Shown here: piece by piece, positions 1-9,927 of the stretch
Numbering within the stretch: the first letter of the stretch is position 1
Layout of the letters: every line of letters starts with the position of its first letter
Source: Streptomyces sp. TG1A-60
Lineage (GTDB): Bacteria > Actinomycetota > Actinomycetes > Streptomycetales > Streptomycetaceae
Reading direction: 5' to 3'
Length of the DNA stretch: 64,000 nt
Assembly (NCBI RefSeq): GCF_037201975.1
Contig: NZ_CP147520.1
Span: forward strand, 2,046,001-2,110,000
Notes under the pieces: generated by a model
What the model saw: the letters and a program-made list of their open reading frames with translations, nothing else
Databases searched by the model: none
What the model was told of the DNA's origin: nothing
Program-made: the position numbers and the translations under genes

Positions 1-248
1 CGCACGTTCGCCCAGCGCCTCATAGTGCGGCCACAGCCGCTCACGCAGCCCGATCCGCTCAATCTTTCCATGGGCGTACAGCCAGCGTTCGACGTCGGCC
101 AGGGAGAACTGCGGGCTGGTGTCCGTTCCCCGACGGGTGTTGGGAACGAGTCGTGGCGGCGCCGCCAGTTACTTACCGCCGCTCTGCCTACACCCGCGAT
201 GCGTGCAATTCCCGCCAGGGTGACGGGCGCGTCGATGGAGTCTGACAT
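1..248 (-). pseudogene. 5' part of an N-6 DNA methylase-like gene, frameshifted and cut by the window edge
   Basis: Reading leftward from the ATG at 246-248, the first ~40 residues form a small helix-turn-helix domain with the motif GIARIAGVGRAAVSNWRRR. After the run of four C at 128-131 the continuation lies in another frame, where it reads TSPQFSLADVERWLYAHGKI and on to the window edge. Adding one base to that run (five instead of four) joins the two halves as PVGGTDTSPQFSLADVE. From memory, this HTH followed by a GTD-SPQFSL segment is the usual N-terminus of actinobacterial N-6 adenine methylases of restriction or phage-defence systems; the catalytic domain would lie outside the window, so the product name is an inference. 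Neither frame meets a stop before position 1. It points away from the CRISPR locus. The frameshift may be real decay or a homopolymer sequencing error. Confidence 0.55.
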
Positions 249-727
249 GTGATTCTCCGAGCGGGGGGCGACTTTCGGACGGGCCTGACACGGGGACGCC
301 AGCATCGTAGATCAGCCACCCTACACCGGCAATCATTGACTGAGTTCACAGACGCCTCGACGGTCGCACGCCCTTCCGGCCGGCCCCGTCGACCGCACCC
401 CCGCCCTCCTTGCCGCGGCCACGGCTCCTGGCGCCCGCCGGCAACCGCCTCCCCAAGGCACCCATCAGCAACTGCCCCCGGGCGGGCTCGGGCTCAGCGA
501 CCGATGTAAAGGAAGCGCGTGTAGCGCGCGTACGACAGCCCGCGCTGCCGGAGCTTGGCGGACTTCACCGCGGCGCTCAGCGTCCCATGGAGGGCGCTGT
601 TCTGCTGGAGCGCTACTGTGCGCTGGCTGAACTCCTGTCGCTGTTGCGCTCGTGGGATGCGCGCGCGTGGAGATCACCCCGACGGCATAGGCCCCGGGCG
701 CTGCAGGGCGCGCACCTTGTCGAGGTC
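249..727. other. Intergenic stretch without a convincing gene
   Basis: This stretch lies between the divergent methylase start and the small CRISPR. The open frames here (for example 410-1060 on the plus strand) have no Streptomyces-like codon periodicity, run into the CRISPR repeats and resemble no family I know. I see no clear promoter, tRNA or hairpin terminator. Positions 660-727 could contain remnants of older CRISPR units, but no copy is good enough to call. Confidence 0.5.
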
Positions 728-878
728 CGGACCATCTCCACCTACGCGGAGCAGACGTGGACTTCATGCACCTGGTACTGCGATCCGGCGGGCCATCTCC
801 GCCTGCGCGGAGCAGACCAGCCCTCGGGCCGCATGGCAAGTGCTGCGATCGGGCCATCTCCGCCTGCGCGGAGCAGAC
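728..878 (-). CRISPR. CRISPR1: three-repeat type I-E mini-array
   Basis: Three 29-bp repeats at 728-756, 789-817 and 850-878 are separated by two 32-bp spacers, giving an exact 61-bp period. Read on the minus strand the repeat starts GTCTGCTCCGCGCAGGCGGA and is the same repeat type as the large array after cas6e, with the stem CTCCGC/GCGGAG. Two repeats are identical. The one at 728-756 differs at several positions, as expected of the leader-distal terminal repeat, so transcription should run leftward from the region before cas3. It is the only array here with a plausible leader. Confidence 0.88.
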
Positions 879-1043
879 CCTCTTTCACCTGGCCTTCTGT
901 GGCGGATTTGCTGTTGGTTTATCAAAATGCAAGACCAGCCTTCGGGAGAGACGGCCATGGTTGTCACAGTAGCGCGTGCGGGATTTCTGCTGTCCTCTGT
1001 CAGAGGCTGCCGGTAGGACTGTGCGGGAGGACGTGGAGGCTGG
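879..1043. promoter_or_regulatory. CRISPR1 leader and divergent cas3 promoter region
   Basis: The 165 bp between CRISPR1 and cas3 contain an A/T-enriched patch at about 908-935 (tttgctgttggtttatcaaa on the plus strand), rare in this GC-rich DNA and typical of a type I leader next to its first repeat. A ribosome-binding site (GGAGG at about 1033-1037) precedes the cas3 ATG. Leader and cas3 promoter must therefore be divergent and share this segment. I cannot place -10/-35 boxes with confidence. Confidence 0.5.
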
Positions 1044-3779
1044 ATGTCGAAGTTGTCTGACGTGGATCGGCTCTTGTGGGCGAAGACGTGGCGTCGGAAT
1101 CGTTGGGCGCCGGATACGCCGCCCGGAGCTTTGTGGCATTCGTTGATCGCGCATGTGTGGGACAGCGGTCACGCGGGTGGTTGGTTGTGGGATCACTTTC
1201 TCGCGCTCCAGGTTCGCCGGTTGCTCGCTGCGGACCTGGCGGAGGATGCCCAGTCGGCTCGTGTTCGGTTGGTGTGGTTGGCCGCTTCGCATGATCTGGG
1301 GAAGGCGACGCCGTCTTTCGCCGGCCTGGATAGCTGCCGCCGAGCGGAATTGATGGCTGTTGGGCTGCCGGTGGATCTGTCCGTCAGGGGCTCACTTCCC
1401 CACAGTTGGCTGTCAGGGCGCTTGATCTTCGACATGTTGTGCGCCGAGGGGTGGGATGCCGAGGCTGCCGAGTTCGTGGCCCTGACGCTGGCTGGCCATC
1501 ATGGTGTGTTCCCCCGGGTGGGTTGGCTGGATGAGGGCATCCGGGCCAAGCGGCGGGGTACCGGTGCGTGGCTGCCGGCGCAGGATGCCGTACACAGGGC
1601 AGCTGTAGAAGGCAGCGGAGCTGAGCTGTTCCTGGAGAAGTGGTGCCGGAGTGTGCCGTCGGTGCCGGCCCAGTTGGTGCAGGCTGGCGCGGTGACGCTG
1701 GCGGACTGGCTGGCCAGTAACGAGAATCTCTTCCCTTATGAAGGCCGTTTTCCGGACGGATACATGAGGACTTCCGCCTCCCGCGTCCAGCACGCGGGTG
1801 AGGTCATGGGGGTGCGGGGAGCTTGGAAGCCGGATGCAGAAAGCGCTCGGTTGGGAGCGCGTGCGCTGTATCGGTCTCGGTTCGGCATTGCTGAGCCGCG
1901 TTCCGTACAGGAGGCAATCTGTACGGTCGCGTGCTCTGTGCGTAACCCTGGTCTCCTGATCCTTGAGGCGCCCATGGGAGAAGGCAAGACGGAGGGCGCC
2001 CTGGCAGCGGTGGAAGTGCTAGCCGCCAGGCTGGGCGCGAACGGGGTGTTCTTCGGTCTGCCCACGCAGGCGACGGCGAATCAGATGTTCGGGCGGGTCG
2101 TGAAGTGGTTGGAGCGACAGGGGGCCGACACGACGGTGGCGCTGGCGCACGGGAAAGCGGCACGGCAGGAGGACTACCGGGCTCTATTAAGTAGTGCCGT
2201 AGGGGTGGACGAGTGCACGGGGCTGATCGCGTCGCTGTGGGTCCAAGGCCGCTACCGGGCGCTGCTGGCACCGGTGGTGGTGGCGACGGTTGACCAGTTG
2301 CTGCTGGCGGGCCTCGCGTCGCGCTATGTGTCGGTGCGGATGTTGGGTCTGGCCGGGAAGGTGGTGGTCCTGGACGAAGTGCACGCCTATGACGCATACA
2401 TGTCAGGGCTGTTGAAGCGGGTGCTGGAGTGGCTCGGTGCGTGCGGTGTGCCGGTGGTGTTGCTGTCGGCGACTCTGCCCGCTAGGCAGCGGCAGGAGCT
2501 GCTCGATGCGTACGCGGGGCGGCGATTGGCACTGGTAGACGACGAGGCGTATCCGCGGCTGACATGGGCTGACGCCCCCGGTAGTGGCCGACCAAGCTCG
2601 GCGCCGCAGGTTACTGCTGCGACGACGGATCGCGGGCTGGGGGTGCAGGTGGAGATGCTGCCGGAGCCGGATGTCACCGCGGTCGCAGAACGTGCAGTGG
2701 AGATGGTGTCGGAGGGTGGGTGCCTCCTGGTCATTCGCAACACGGTGGACAGGGCGCAGAAGCTGGCGGCGCAACTGCGGGGAGTTCTTGGGGAGGACGC
2801 TGTCACGCTGATGCACGCGCGGTATACCGTGGCCGACCGTCGGCGCCTGGAGACGAGGCTGATCGAGCGGTTTGGGCCGGCCGGGACGCGGCCTGTGCCG
2901 CACGTGGTGGTCGCCACGCAGGTGGTCGAGCAGTCCTTGGACGTGTCGTTCGACGGGCTCATCTCGGATCTGTGCCCCATTGACCTGCTGTTCCAGCGCA
3001 TTGGTCGGATGCACCGGCATTTGGTGGCCGACCGCCCGAGGATGCTCGCGCAGGCTCGGGTTGTCGTGACCGGTTATCAGGTTGGCGTCGACGCGCCGCC
3101 TTCGGTTCCGGCTGGGTCGCGCACCGTGTACGGGGATCACCTGTTGTGGCGCACAGCAGCGGTATTGCTGGACCGGGGCGTGCTGGAGATGCCGGTTGCC
3201 ATTCCAGAGCTGGTCAACCGTGTCTACGGCGATGAAGGGGTGGGGCCGGATTCCTGGCAGGAGCGGTTGGTTGAGGCGGCGCGCCAGGATGAGGAAGATC
3301 GTGACCGGATGGCGACGCTGGCGGCACAGGTGACTCTGCCCAGTCCGCGCGATGTGGAGACCCTGGCGGACCTCCACAGGGATGCCGCCTTCAGTGGTGA
3401 GGACGATGACGGCACGGCGCAGGTCCAGGCGCTGGTGCGGCTCGGGAAGCCGTCGTTGGAGGTGATCTTGATGCGTGGGGGAGCCGCTGCGGGCACGGCT
3501 GCGTCTGTCTCCGCTGGAGAAGGCTCAGTGGTGTCGCTGGGAAGCCTGCCGGATCCGGATGGAGTCGAGATGGTGCTGGACCAGGCGATCCGGTTGCCCG
3601 GGTGGTCGCAGGAGCTGACGGATGCCGCGGGCGCAGCTGCCTTCACTCCGGAAGCGTGGCGGGACTCTGCGTGGCTGGGTTCGGTCCGCGTGCTCCTCCT
3701 TCCAGCGGATGGCCGGCCCCTGCGGTTGGGTCGCAAGAGGGTCACTTACTGCTCACAGGATGGCTTGCAGATCGTCTGA
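1044..3779 (+). CDS. cas3: CRISPR-associated helicase/nuclease Cas3, type I-E
   Basis: The 911-residue protein would be recruited by Cascade to nick and degrade targeted DNA from 3' to 5'. The N-terminal HD nuclease domain shows H83-D84 in ASHDLGKATPSF and a second metal-site motif LAGHHGVF around residue 150. The SF2 helicase core follows: Walker A MGEGKTEGAL near 310, a DEVH box near 443, SATLP near 474 and motif VI QRIGRMHRH near 650. Order and length are those of full type I-E Cas3. The ATG at 1044 lies just after a GGAGG. A 114-bp gap separates it from cas8e, so the downstream genes may have their own promoter. All motifs are intact, but with cas8e broken there is no assembled Cascade to recruit it. 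Confidence 0.95.
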   Translation: MSKLSDVDRLLWAKTWRRNRWAPDTPPGALWHSLIAHVWDSGHAGGWLWDHFLALQVRRLLAADLAEDAQSARVRLVWLAASHDLGKATPSFAGLDSCRRAELMAVGLPVDLSVRGSLPHSWLSGRLIFDMLCAEGWDAEAAEFVALTLAGHHGVFPRVGWLDEGIRAKRRGTGAWLPAQDAVHRAAVEGSGAELFLEKWCRSVPSVPAQLVQAGAVTLADWLASNENLFPYEGRFPDGYMRTSASRVQHAGEVMGVRGAWKPDAESARLGARALYRSRFGIAEPRSVQEAICTVACSVRNPGLLILEAPMGEGKTEGALAAVEVLAARLGANGVFFGLPTQATANQMFGRVVKWLERQGADTTVALAHGKAARQEDYRALLSSAVGVDECTGLIASLWVQGRYRALLAPVVVATVDQLLLAGLASRYVSVRMLGLAGKVVVLDEVHAYDAYMSGLLKRVLEWLGACGVPVVLLSATLPARQRQELLDAYAGRRLALVDDEAYPRLTWADAPGSGRPSSAPQVTAATTDRGLGVQVEMLPEPDVTAVAERAVEMVSEGGCLLVIRNTVDRAQKLAAQLRGVLGEDAVTLMHARYTVADRRRLETRLIERFGPAGTRPVPHVVVATQVVEQSLDVSFDGLISDLCPIDLLFQRIGRMHRHLVADRPRMLAQARVVVTGYQVGVDAPPSVPAGSRTVYGDHLLWRTAAVLLDRGVLEMPVAIPELVNRVYGDEGVGPDSWQERLVEAARQDEEDRDRMATLAAQVTLPSPRDVETLADLHRDAAFSGEDDDGTAQVQALVRLGKPSLEVILMRGGAAAGTAASVSAGEGSVVSLGSLPDPDGVEMVLDQAIRLPGWSQELTDAAGAAAFTPEAWRDSAWLGSVRVLLLPADGRPLRLGRKRVTYCSQDGLQIV

Positions 3780-3893
3780 TCGGTCTCCTCTCAGCCTGTT
3801 TTTGCAGTTCATCGCCCGTTGTCAGTGGGGTCCTGTAGGTATGTGAGTCCGCGCCAGGCACTTGAAAGACGCCTGGACGCAGGGTGATTCGTC

Positions 3894-4122
3894 ATGCCTA
3901 CGCGCTGGAGCGGTATGGAATTCAACCTGGTCGACGACGACTGGATCCCGGTCGTCCTCACCGACGGCACGTCTGCGGAGGTATCCCTGCGCAGCGTCCT
4001 GACACGCGCTGGCCAAATCCGGAGCCTGGCCCTCGACGCCCCTTCCCAAATTCCGCCGGTCATGCGTCTGTTGCTGGCTGTACTGCATCGCGCTCTGCAG
4101 GGGCCGACCAGTGAAAAGCAGT
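3894..4122 (+). pseudogene. cas8e: cas8e (cse1) 5' fragment, cut by an IS
   Basis: This is the first part of the Cascade large subunit, which recognises the PAM and opens the target. The start MEFNLVDDDWIPV (ATG at 3915, after GGAGCGG) is the classic Cse1 N-terminus; an in-frame ATG at 3894 adds seven residues. Coding stops being native at 4122, where the IS begins; the short frame then hits a stop at 4122-4124 formed with the IS end. Removing the IS and one copy of the AGT target duplication joins this fragment in frame to 5861 as SEKQWVSWWDAGAF, confirming one original gene. Counting from 3915, the joined gene is 1694 nt, one short of a multiple of three, because of a second lesion in the 3' part. 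Confidence 0.9.
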
Positions 4123-4209
4123 GAGGCTCCGCCAAGCTCGTTTCCGCAGTTCAGTGGGGCTGGTGTGATGCGTTGGTGAGGTCCTCACGCTGGCAGGTGG
4201 CGTGATCGT
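4123..4209 (+). repeat. Left terminal inverted repeat of the IS
   Basis: These 87 bp are the inverted match of 5771-5857, with three mismatches, all in the inner half. Such long near-perfect ends would let cas8e mRNA fold into a strong hairpin across the insertion. Confidence 0.9.
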
Positions 4210-4235
4210 CGGGGCGAGATCATCCGCCCGCTCCG

Positions 4236-5096
4236 TCAGCGCTGTACTTCGCTGTTCGCCAGAACGAGCAGGGCCCGCAGGAGCGTGGTCGCCTGCCGGG
4301 TGTCCGTGCGGAGTTTGGTCAGGATCCGCCATGACTTGAGGTTCGCGAAGCCATGTTCGTTGGCGGCGCGTTCGCGGCTGACCAGGCGGTTCGCTTCCCT
4401 CTCGGCGACGGTCAGCTTGTGGTTGCGGGTGGCCTTGCGGCCGGTGATGATCACCGGGTCGTCTTCGGGCTTGTCGTCGAGGCCGACGAAGCCGAGGTCG
4501 GCCAGGGCGCCGAGGCCGGCTTCCCTCAGGTGTCCGGTGATCTTGTTGTGGCGGGCGGTGGTGATCTCGCTGGACCGGCCGGGCTTGGCCGCGGAGATCC
4601 AGATCAGGTTGCCCTTCTCGTCGGTGACAGCGAGAAACAGCAGGCCATGGGCCTTATGTTTGCCGGAGTAGTTCTTCCGGTCGTCCCTCCCGGTGCGGCG
4701 GTGGGTGCGGATCAGGGTGCCGTCGAGGAGGACCACGACCCCGCCGCTGCGGGCGATCTTCTTGCATGCGCGGTCCAGGCGCGGGGCGCGGGCGGCCAGC
4801 AGCTTGACGACTTCCTTCACCCAGCGGCGGACGGTGGATTCGCCGACCTGGTTGCCGCCGGCCATGTCGGCCAGGCGCTGGTCGTGACGGAGTACGGCGA
4901 GCACGATGACGGCCTGCTTACCGGGTTCGGCCTTGCGCCAGACAGAGCGCATCCGGTTGCGGCGTTGGCGTATCAGGTCGGCGACGAGATCGATGGTCCG
5001 CTTCGACAGCGGGAGGCGGACCTGGTAGACAACATCCCGAGGGCCCTCGGCGGGCTGGTTTTTGGTCACACACTTACCAACTCCCGCCGGGGGCAC
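4236..5096 (-). CDS. IS5-family DDE transposase
   Basis: A 286-residue transposase catalysing cut-and-paste movement of the surrounding element. Residues ~62-96 form a helix-turn-helix of the Tnp_4 type (QRLADMAGGNQVGESTVRRW). The DDE catalytic core follows, with D125 in LLDGT, D200 in LADLGF and E247 in ANEHGF, plus the K/R-rich KNYSGKHKAHG segment usual for this group. The start is a GTG at 5096; a second GTG nine codons on is equally possible. No frameshift or stop is visible, so the element may still be active. It is transcribed against the cas operon. Confidence 0.88.
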   Translation of the reverse strand: MPPAGVGKCVTKNQPAEGPRDVVYQVRLPLSKRTIDLVADLIRQRRNRMRSVWRKAEPGKQAVIVLAVLRHDQRLADMAGGNQVGESTVRRWVKEVVKLLAARAPRLDRACKKIARSGGVVVLLDGTLIRTHRRTGRDDRKNYSGKHKAHGLLFLAVTDEKGNLIWISAAKPGRSSEITTARHNKITGHLREAGLGALADLGFVGLDDKPEDDPVIITGRKATRNHKLTVAEREANRLVSRERAANEHGFANLKSWRILTKLRTDTRQATTLLRALLVLANSEVQR

Positions 5097-5142
5097 TCGC
5101 GTTATGGCAGGAATCGGCCCGTCCGGCCAGCGGCGTTACTGG

Positions 5143-5679
<537 letters not shown>

Positions 5680-5770
5680 GAACATCCCTCCCAGCGCAGA
5701 ACCTACGCGGCGACCCCCGAACCTCACTCCAGAACCCACGAGAACACCTGCGCCAGACGATCTCGTGCTA

Positions 5771-5857
5771 ACGATCACCCCACCTGCCAGCGTGAGGACC
5801 TCACCGACCCATCACACCAGCCCCACTGAACTGCGGAAACGAGCTTGGCGGAGCCTC
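5771..5857 (-). repeat. Right terminal inverted repeat of the IS
   Basis: Inverted copy of 4123-4209 with three mismatches. It ends in GGCGGAGCCTC at 5857 and is followed by the AGT target duplication at 5858-5860. Confidence 0.9.
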
Positions 5858-5860
5858 AGT

Positions 5861-7346
5861 GGGTTTCCTGGTGGGACGCTGGGGCCTTCGACGCCGAGGT
5901 GGTCGGGAGATACCTCGATGAGCACCGAGCACGGTTCGACCTGTTCGACCCGCAGTCGCCTTTCATGCAGGTGGGAGGGCTGGAAGCGCTCAACGGAAAG
6001 ACGAAGACCGCAGCTCTGCTGCTCCCGCACATCGCCAGCGGGAACAATGTGCCGCTGTTCTCGGCCGAACGCGATGACCAGCCGGCCGCGTTGTCTCCGG
6101 CTCAGGCCGCACGGTGGCTGCTGCACGCCCATGCCTGGGACACCGCGGCGATCAAGACCGGAGCCGTGGGCGACGACCAGGCCGTCAGGGGCAAGACGCT
6201 GTCCAACCCTGTCGGATCGCTCGGCCAGCTCGGCGTGGTCATGCCCATGGGACCCACGCTGTGGCATTCCCTGATGTGCAACCTTCTGCCTCTCACCAGC
6301 TCTGAGGCCGGGGGACGGACTTGCCGGTGTGGGAACGTCCCCCTCTGTCGGCGCAGTGGTCGCAGCGGGCGCCGCAAGGACGGCTCGAGCTGTTCACCTG
6401 GCCTGCACGCCGTATCCGTCTGGTCCCCGAACCCGCCCCGGAAGTACCGGGGCAGTTCGTGGTGCGACAGGTCGTGGTGTGTGGTGGGGACCGGCTCTCG
6501 TTGGAGACCGGTCAGGACCTTCGAGCATGGATGCGCAGTGAACCGCATTCGGCGTGGAAGCGCAGTTCGAACCTGGAGAAGAAGCGCAGCTTCCCCTTGG
6601 TGTACTGGCCCGTGCGCCACCAGGTTGAGCGGCAGCTGTGGCGCGGGCTGGGCCCGCTTCTGGCACGCGCGGAGCCGACCACCGCATCAGCAGTCCGGGA
6701 CGCGCCGACGTTCCAGGGTCCTGCGGTGCTGTCTCAGCTGGGCAGCAGAGCACGCATGACAGCCCTGAAAGGCATGCCTCTGCACGTTCTCGCGGTCGGC
6801 TTCGAGTACGGCAACCAGAGCGCGGTGATCAACGAGGCGTACGGGGACGTGCTCCCTCTGCCCGTGATCGTTCTTTCCGCCCAAAGTGACGAGTGGCGCC
6901 ACGCCGTGCTCGACGCGGTCAGGGCTACCGCCGCTGCCGTGCACGCGCTCGCGAAGCTAGCCGAGAACCTGGCAGTCGCCTCGGGGTGCCGCCCTTCCGA
7001 GGAGGGACTGCTGGCCGGGCACCGGGAGCGCGCCCGAGAGACCGCGTACGCCGCCCTGGACACACCATTCCGACGGTGGCTGTCCTCACTAACCGAGAGC
7101 GACGCCGACATCGATCAAACCCTCGATCTATGGGCGAACGAGGTCCGGACCATCATCCGGGCCAGGTCCGGCACGCTCCTGAACGCCACCAGCCCGTCAG
7201 CGTGGCATGGCCACGAAACAGAGGACGGCCAGGTCATGGACGCGTCCCTCGCAGAAATCTACTTCCACAGTGCTCTGCACAAAGCACTGCACGAACTTCT
7301 CGCCCCTGAAGACGACCCGGACGACCTGGAGCCACCCACGCCATGA
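5861..7346 (+). pseudogene. cas8e: cas8e (cse1) 3' fragment with a G-run frameshift
   Basis: This is the remaining ~490 codons of the Cascade large subunit. From 5861 the frame reads WVSWWDAGAFDAEVV, then a Cse1-like segment with FDPQSPFMQV and the KTLSNPVGSLGQ region, up to about 6309. At the five-G run 6310-6314 the frame is lost; Cse1 sequence resumes one frame over as GTDLPVWERPPLSAQW and continues to the stop at 7344-7346. Adding one G restores a single frame of 564 codons from 3915, the usual Cse1 length. The C-terminal part (LLAVGFEY-like core and the helical bundle to the end) is well preserved, so decay is recent or the shift is a consensus error. The last codons overlap the cse2 start as ATGA. 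Confidence 0.88.
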
Positions 7347-7960
7347 CCACGACCAGCAACAAGAAGCCCTCCACCGAGCCACCTGCATGGCACAAACGCC
7401 TCGTCACCCAGCTCCGGGCCATCGACCGGGACCCGGGACTTGCCGCCGCCTGCCGCCGAGGACGCAACAGGGAGCCCCTCGACGAACTGGACATGCACCA
7501 GCCCATCTCCTACGTACTGGAGGGCAACGAAAACACACCGCTCGCCGAGTACGTGCCCTCATGGCAGCGCGACGAGGTCATCGCAGCCGTTCACCACACC
7601 CTCGCCCTGTACGCGTGCCACGCGCAGTCCAAGTCCACCTCGGTGCACCGAGACGGCATCTCCCTGGGGGCAGCCATCCGCAGCCTGCAGAACGCAATGC
7701 CGTCGAAGGACGGCGCGTCCAGGCGCTTTCGCGCTGCCCAAGGCGCCGACTCGACGACCGAGCTGACCAGCCACGTGCGCTTCCTCGTCTCGCTCATGCG
7801 CACCTACAACGTGACTCTCGACTACGTCGCGCTGGCCGACGCCCTCGCAGCCTGGCACTCCCCCGCCCGGCGACAGGGCCTCAAGCGCATCTGGGGCATG
7901 GACTTCCACCGCACCCCTCACAAGCCCACCGACGCAACCACCGAACCGATCAAGGAGTAG
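7343..7960 (+). CDS. cse2: Cascade small subunit Cse2 (CasB)
   Basis: A 205-residue protein of the helical Cse2 family, two copies of which line the belly of type I-E Cascade and stabilise the crRNA-target duplex. The identification rests on position between cas8e and cas7e, length, helical Arg-rich character and family-like segments such as HLRRLV-type repeats (TSHVRFLVSLMRTYNVTLDY). The start ATG overlaps the cas8e stop by four bases (ATGA), so translation was coupled to cas8e. With cas8e truncated early by the IS, that coupling is probably lost unless translation restarts in the 3' fragment. Confidence 0.88.
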   Translation: MTTTSNKKPSTEPPAWHKRLVTQLRAIDRDPGLAAACRRGRNREPLDELDMHQPISYVLEGNENTPLAEYVPSWQRDEVIAAVHHTLALYACHAQSKSTSVHRDGISLGAAIRSLQNAMPSKDGASRRFRAAQGADSTTELTSHVRFLVSLMRTYNVTLDYVALADALAAWHSPARRQGLKRIWGMDFHRTPHKPTDATTEPIKE

Positions 7961-7964
7961 CGCC

Positions 7965-9140
7965 ATGGCCTTCCTCGACCTCCACATCCTTCAGAACGTA
8001 CCGCCCTCCAACATCAACCGGGACCAGGACGGCAGCCCCAAGACTGCCGTCTTCGGCGGAGTCAGGCGCGCACGCGTCTCCTCCCAGGCGTGGAAGCGTG
8101 CCGCCCGCACCGCGTTCGAGGCAGACGGAGCCCTGGCCGGGGAGGACGCCGTCCGTACCAGGCAACTCCCCCAGATGATCGCGGACGAACTCACACAGAA
8201 GACACCGGCCCTCGCCGGCAAGGCGGATGCCATCGGCATGGCAGCGGCGTTCGCGATGTTCAAGGTCGCCGCGAAAAAGCCCTCTGCGAAGAAGGATTCC
8301 ACCGGCGCACCGGCCGAAGACCGGCCCGTCACCGAATACCTCCTCTTCCTCGGCCGCACCCAGATCAGCACCGTCGTCGACGCCCTGGCCACCGAGGTCG
8401 ACGCCCTCGCCACCGCGAGCACCGACAAGAAGATCGCGGACATCGTGGGATCGCTGGGTCTGAAAGAGATGGGTGTGACGGCTCACCCCGGCGCAGTGGC
8501 GCTCTTCGGCCGGATGGTCGCCAACTCGCCGGACACCGGAGTGGACGCCGGCTGCCAGGTCGCGCACGCCATCTCCACCCACGAAGCGATCACCGAGTTC
8601 GACTACTTCACCGCCGTCGACGACATGCAGAAGGAGGACAACAAAGGCGCCGGCATGATCGGGTCCCTGGAGTTCAACTCCGCGACCCTCTACCGCTACG
8701 CCACCCTCGACCTGCGCACCCTGCACGCCAACCTCGACAACGACCACGACAGCACCGTGAAGTCCGCCCTCGGCTTCGTACGCGCCTTCACCTCAAGCAT
8801 GCCCACCGGCAAGGCCAACACCTTCGCCCACCACACCCGCCCCGAAGCCATCGTCCTCAGCCTCCGCGAAGACCGCCCCGTCAGCCACGTCGACGCCTTC
8901 GAACGCCCCATCGCCCGCAGCTCCGACGGCTACCTCACCGCATCCGTCGAGGCCCTGTTCACGCACATCCACGACGCAGACGAACAGTGGGGCGACGCCC
9001 CGGCCTGGTCCGCCGCCGTCTACCCCTCCGCGCTGCGCAACACCAGCCCTAATCTGCCTGCGCCCACGACGTGGAAGACCGCCCTCGACGAGGCTCAGAA
9101 GGCGATCACCGCGGCACTGCCCAAGGCTCCGACGACATGA
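7965..9140 (+). CDS. cas7e: Cascade backbone Cas7e (CasC/Cse4)
   Basis: A 391-residue RAMP protein that polymerises along the crRNA as the six-copy Cascade backbone. The N-terminus has the family motif RARVSSQAWKRAAR (residues 35-48) after the strand FLDLHILQNVPPSNINRD. The mid-region YFTAVDD is also typical, as are SAPN/TRPE-type sequences (AHHTRPEAIV). The start is four bases after the cse2 stop and the TGA overlaps the cas5e ATG, so the genes form a tight operon. No lesions are seen. Confidence 0.94.
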   Translation: MAFLDLHILQNVPPSNINRDQDGSPKTAVFGGVRRARVSSQAWKRAARTAFEADGALAGEDAVRTRQLPQMIADELTQKTPALAGKADAIGMAAAFAMFKVAAKKPSAKKDSTGAPAEDRPVTEYLLFLGRTQISTVVDALATEVDALATASTDKKIADIVGSLGLKEMGVTAHPGAVALFGRMVANSPDTGVDAGCQVAHAISTHEAITEFDYFTAVDDMQKEDNKGAGMIGSLEFNSATLYRYATLDLRTLHANLDNDHDSTVKSALGFVRAFTSSMPTGKANTFAHHTRPEAIVLSLREDRPVSHVDAFERPIARSSDGYLTASVEALFTHIHDADEQWGDAPAWSAAVYPSALRNTSPNLPAPTTWKTALDEAQKAITAALPKAPTT

Positions 9141-9916
9141 GCGTCCTGATCCTGCGGCTCGCCGGCCCCCTGCAGTCCTGGGGCATCGAAAGCCGGCACA
9201 CCATCCGAGCCACCCTCCCCTACCCCAGCAAGTCGGGCGTCATCGGGCTCCTGGCAGCCGCCTGCGGCATCCCCAGAGACTGCAGTGCCTCGCAAACCAC
9301 CGGCCTCACCCTCGCCGACCTCGCCCCCCTCCGCCTCGCAGCACGCGCGGACCAGCCCGGCGAACTCCTCGTGGACTACCACACCGTCAGCGGCGCCTCC
9401 CACGCCCCCACCGACCCCGTCCAGCAACGCCTGCCCAAAGCCGACAACGGCCGACTGCAGGTCAAGGAATCCACCAAGATCACCCGACGCCACTACCTGA
9501 GCGACGCCGTCTTCACCGCCTACCTCGAAGGCGACGCGGAGACACTCGCCACTGCGGCACGCGCCCTCCAACGGCCCCGGTTCCCTCCCTTCCTCGGCCG
9601 CCGCTCCTGCCCGCCCAGCAAACCCCTACTCATCGGGCTCCAACACCAGACCTGCCTCGACGACGCACTGCGCGCCACACCTTGGCAGGCCAGCGACCGG
9701 ACGATCGCCCGCCACCACGCCCGAGGACAGTCCAGCATCAGCCTGGACACCGTCATCGAAGATCCAGCAGGGACCGACGTCCTGCCCGACCAGCCGCTCC
9801 CGCCGACCACTCCCTTCCGGCGCCGGTACACCGAACGCCCCATCAGACACGGGCACATCACCCTGCCCCTGTCGACCCACAAAGCTGCCCACGACCCCTT
9901 CGACCTGCTCGGCTGA
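9137..9916 (+). CDS. cas5e: Cascade Cas5e (CasD)
   Basis: A 259-residue RAMP protein that caps the 5' handle of the crRNA. The start ATG at 9137 overlaps the cas7e stop; the frame is open further upstream, but only from here does it show the Cas5 signature LILRLAGPLQSWG followed by the TLPYPSKSGVIGLLAAA glycine-rich segment. Further family features are VDYHTVSG, KITRRHYLSDAVF and the PPFLGRRSCPPS stretch near residue 155. It appears intact and full length, and lies 11 bp before cas6e. Confidence 0.94.
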   Translation: MSVLILRLAGPLQSWGIESRHTIRATLPYPSKSGVIGLLAAACGIPRDCSASQTTGLTLADLAPLRLAARADQPGELLVDYHTVSGASHAPTDPVQQRLPKADNGRLQVKESTKITRRHYLSDAVFTAYLEGDAETLATAARALQRPRFPPFLGRRSCPPSKPLLIGLQHQTCLDDALRATPWQASDRTIARHHARGQSSISLDTVIEDPAGTDVLPDQPLPPTTPFRRRYTERPIRHGHITLPLSTHKAAHDPFDLLG

Positions 9917-9927
9917 CAGGACCCGCC

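Noticed and set aside
660..727. Further CRISPR1 units to the left of 728.
   Set aside because: At the predicted 667-695 position the sequence does not keep the stem or loop beyond scattered matches.
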